Under the pieces are notes generated by a model, which was not told where the DNA came from, did not search any database, and saw nothing but the letters and a program-made list of their open reading frames with translations. Made by a program: the position numbers and the translations under genes. From UBA4466 sp963925035 (GTDB lineage: Bacteria > Bacteroidota > Bacteroidia > Flavobacteriales_D > Crocinitomicaceae), in NCBI GenBank assembly GCA_963925035.1, contig CAWUSK010000019.1:38932-102931 (forward strand): 64,000 nt of DNA, in the 5' to 3' direction. Shown piece by piece: positions 63,107-64,000 of the stretch (its first letter is position 1; each line of letters begins with the position of its first letter).

Positions 63107-63137
63107 TAACGTGTGCTGAATATAAAAACAATCAATT

Positions 63138-63521
63138 ATGAAAATGAAAACTTTTAATGCAGTTTTATTTGTTTCACTAGGCCTCGTTTCTTTTGGTCAG
63201 AGCACTAATAAAGATGAAATAAAGCGCGCAAAAATTTTAGAAAACCCTGAAAACTACATTCAACAAGGTGGAGTTTTATCTGATGAATTATTAAAAGATA
63301 AACTGCCAGAGAAAACTCTAAGGGCAGATTTTGTGATTCACCCTGAGATGAAGGTTAGCAATGATCAAGGGCTTGAGAAAATAAAAAGTGCAGGTGAAGA
63401 CTACGATAGTGCTAAGGCTGAATGGATTGAGCAAAATAAAAATCTATACAATGAAATGCAGAAAAGTGCTCCGGAAAAGTATTTAACGCCTGAAGAAAGA
63501 ATGTCTATTCACAAAAAATAA
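63138..63521 (+). CDS. Small secreted protein of unknown function
   Basis: 127 residues. Signal peptide MKMKTFNAVLFVSLGLVSFG (cleavage near FGQ/S), then a soluble, lysine- and glutamate-rich helical part (KDEIKRAKILENPENYIQQG, KAEWIEQNKNLYNEMQKSAP). No family recognised; NPENYIQQGGVL and EKYLTPEERMSIHK are distinct segments. Preceded by the sigma-54-like promoter and repeats, so a likely target of the H-NOX circuit. The large secreted protein gene follows 37 bp later on the same strand and may share the transcript. Confidence 0.72.
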   Translation: MKMKTFNAVLFVSLGLVSFGQSTNKDEIKRAKILENPENYIQQGGVLSDELLKDKLPEKTLRADFVIHPEMKVSNDQGLEKIKSAGEDYDSAKAEWIEQNKNLYNEMQKSAPEKYLTPEERMSIHKK

Positions 63522-63534
63522 AAACTGCCCCAAC

Positions 63535-63558
63535 AACTAAATAACTAAATAACTAAAA
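63535..63558 (+). repeat. Three 8-bp tandem repeats directly before a start codon
   Basis: AACTAAAT, AACTAAAT, AACTAAAA (63535-63558) end at the base before the ATG of the large secreted protein. Slippage would change the leader length in 8-nt steps without touching the reading frame. Confidence 0.75.
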
Positions 63559-64000
63559 ATGAAAACTTATATAAATTTACTCAAAACGACATTTGCATTA
63601 ATTTGGATTACATCCAATGTTATGGCGCAGTGTCCCAATAATAACAGCCCTTACGGCACCATTAGTAGTCTTGCCCCTGGACAAACATCTACTGTTTACT
63701 GTATGTATGGCGGAGAATACGCCACTGTATCTGTTGTAAGTGGCGCTCAGTACACATTCTCCACATGCGGAGGAAGCTGGGACTCACAACTCACCTTGCG
63801 TACTACTACCGGAACCTACCTAGCATACAACGATGACTATTGTGGGCTTCAATCCCAAATTAACTGGACTGCCACCTTTTCAGGTCAAGTCCGAGTTCTT
63901 TTAGATAAATACTCTTGTAGCAATTATAATAGCTGCATGAATTTAAATGTAACTCGTGGGGCAGCAGCACCGCCTCCTGCAGCAAATCCATGTAACTCTA
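63559..64000 (+). CDS. Large secreted protein with PPC-like domain (partial, 3' end outside window)
   Basis: 147 codons, open at the right edge. Signal peptide MKTYINLLKTTFALIWITSN (cleavage near MAQ/C), then a cysteine-rich beta-sandwich: TISSLAPGQTSTVYCMYGGE, YTFSTCGGSWDSQLTLRTTT, YLAYNDDYCGLQSQINWTAT, VRVLLDKYSC. This YTFSTCG...(D/S)..LTL...LAYNDD.CG...I.WTA pattern is that of prepeptidase-C-like/adhesion domains in large Flavobacteriales secreted proteins, usually ending in a T9SS sorting domain. A Pro/Ala linker (AAAPPPAANP) starts at the edge. Not in the supplied ORF list because it is truncated. Confidence 0.8.
   Translation, partial: MKTYINLLKTTFALIWITSNVMAQCPNNNSPYGTISSLAPGQTSTVYCMYGGEYATVSVVSGAQYTFSTCGGSWDSQLTLRTTTGTYLAYNDDYCGLQSQINWTATFSGQVRVLLDKYSCSNYNSCMNLNVTRGAAAPPPAANPCNS

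Noticed and set aside
1..64000. CRISPR array
   Set aside because: No series of regularly spaced identical repeats and no cas genes were seen.

Overview
The window is AT-rich chromosomal DNA from a member of the Bacteroidota, most likely the order Flavobacteriales, and possibly Crocinitomicaceae/Fluviicola-like (the family is inference). The evidence is many promoters with the Bacteroidota -7 box TAnnTTTG, often only a few bases before the ATG and with few Shine-Dalgarno sequences. Other markers are two DUF5686/carboxypeptidase-regulatory-like outer-membrane proteins, a type B T9SS sorting-domain fragment, a split MetH behind a SAM-I riboswitch, LytTR/propeller two-component regulation and an ISAon1-type IS remnant. 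Most of the window is housekeeping sequence.

Layout. 1-4.6 kb: end of a split transketolase, an ECF sigma factor with a probable membrane anti-sigma partner and a Spy-like periplasmic protein, a class III aminotransferase and a putative barrel protein. 4.6-8.9 kb (minus): pheT-bioD-bioA operon. 9-10.4 kb: small membrane proteins and a scar where a truncated YegP/DUF1508 gene abuts a truncated tyrosine integrase. 10.5-17.5 kb: recQ, tatC, a DUF5686 protein, lptB and a lipoprotein, closed by a strong terminator. 17.5-18.4 kb: decayed ISAon1-type element next to the C-terminal stub of a T9SS cargo gene. 18.5-31.9 kb: thiL, a helical protein, a LytS/LytTR pair, alpha/beta hydrolase and Xaa-Pro peptidase, lipoproteins, a CTP-synthase-like amidotransferase lacking its cysteine, a GT-C type membrane protein and rnhA. 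32-38.5 kb: tetR-tolC-hlyD-RND efflux operon.

38.5-43.2 kb: a well-formed orphan small RNA candidate, split metH under a SAM-I riboswitch, a TPR pseudogene remnant and tRNA-Phe(GAA). 43.3-47.5 kb: coaX, an outer-membrane protein, a TPR protein and lptC, with a terminator-like hairpin inside the lptC coding sequence. 47.6-55.1 kb: DUF5686 protein, ankyrin protein, kbl, then a small acidic membrane protein, SulP transporter and beta-carbonic anhydrase, which looks like a bicarbonate module. 55.1-57 kb: a decay zone (AlkD and M90/MtfA-like pseudogenes) flanking an intact gamma-carbonic anhydrase-like gene.

57-64 kb holds the most interesting system. A minus-strand cluster encodes an NtrC-type sigma-54 activator, a short H-NOX haem/NO sensor protein, a soluble PAS-PAS-PAS-kinase-REC-HPt hybrid kinase overlapping it by 4 bp, a stand-alone receiver and a degenerate receiver with Glu in place of the phospho-acceptor Asp. 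Divergent from it, a sigma-54-like promoter preceded by two TTGTCCCTT repeats exactly 20 bp apart faces a secreted small protein and a large secreted protein that runs off the window. The inferred circuit is NO/O2 sensing, then phosphorelay, then sigma-54-dependent expression of secreted or surface proteins.
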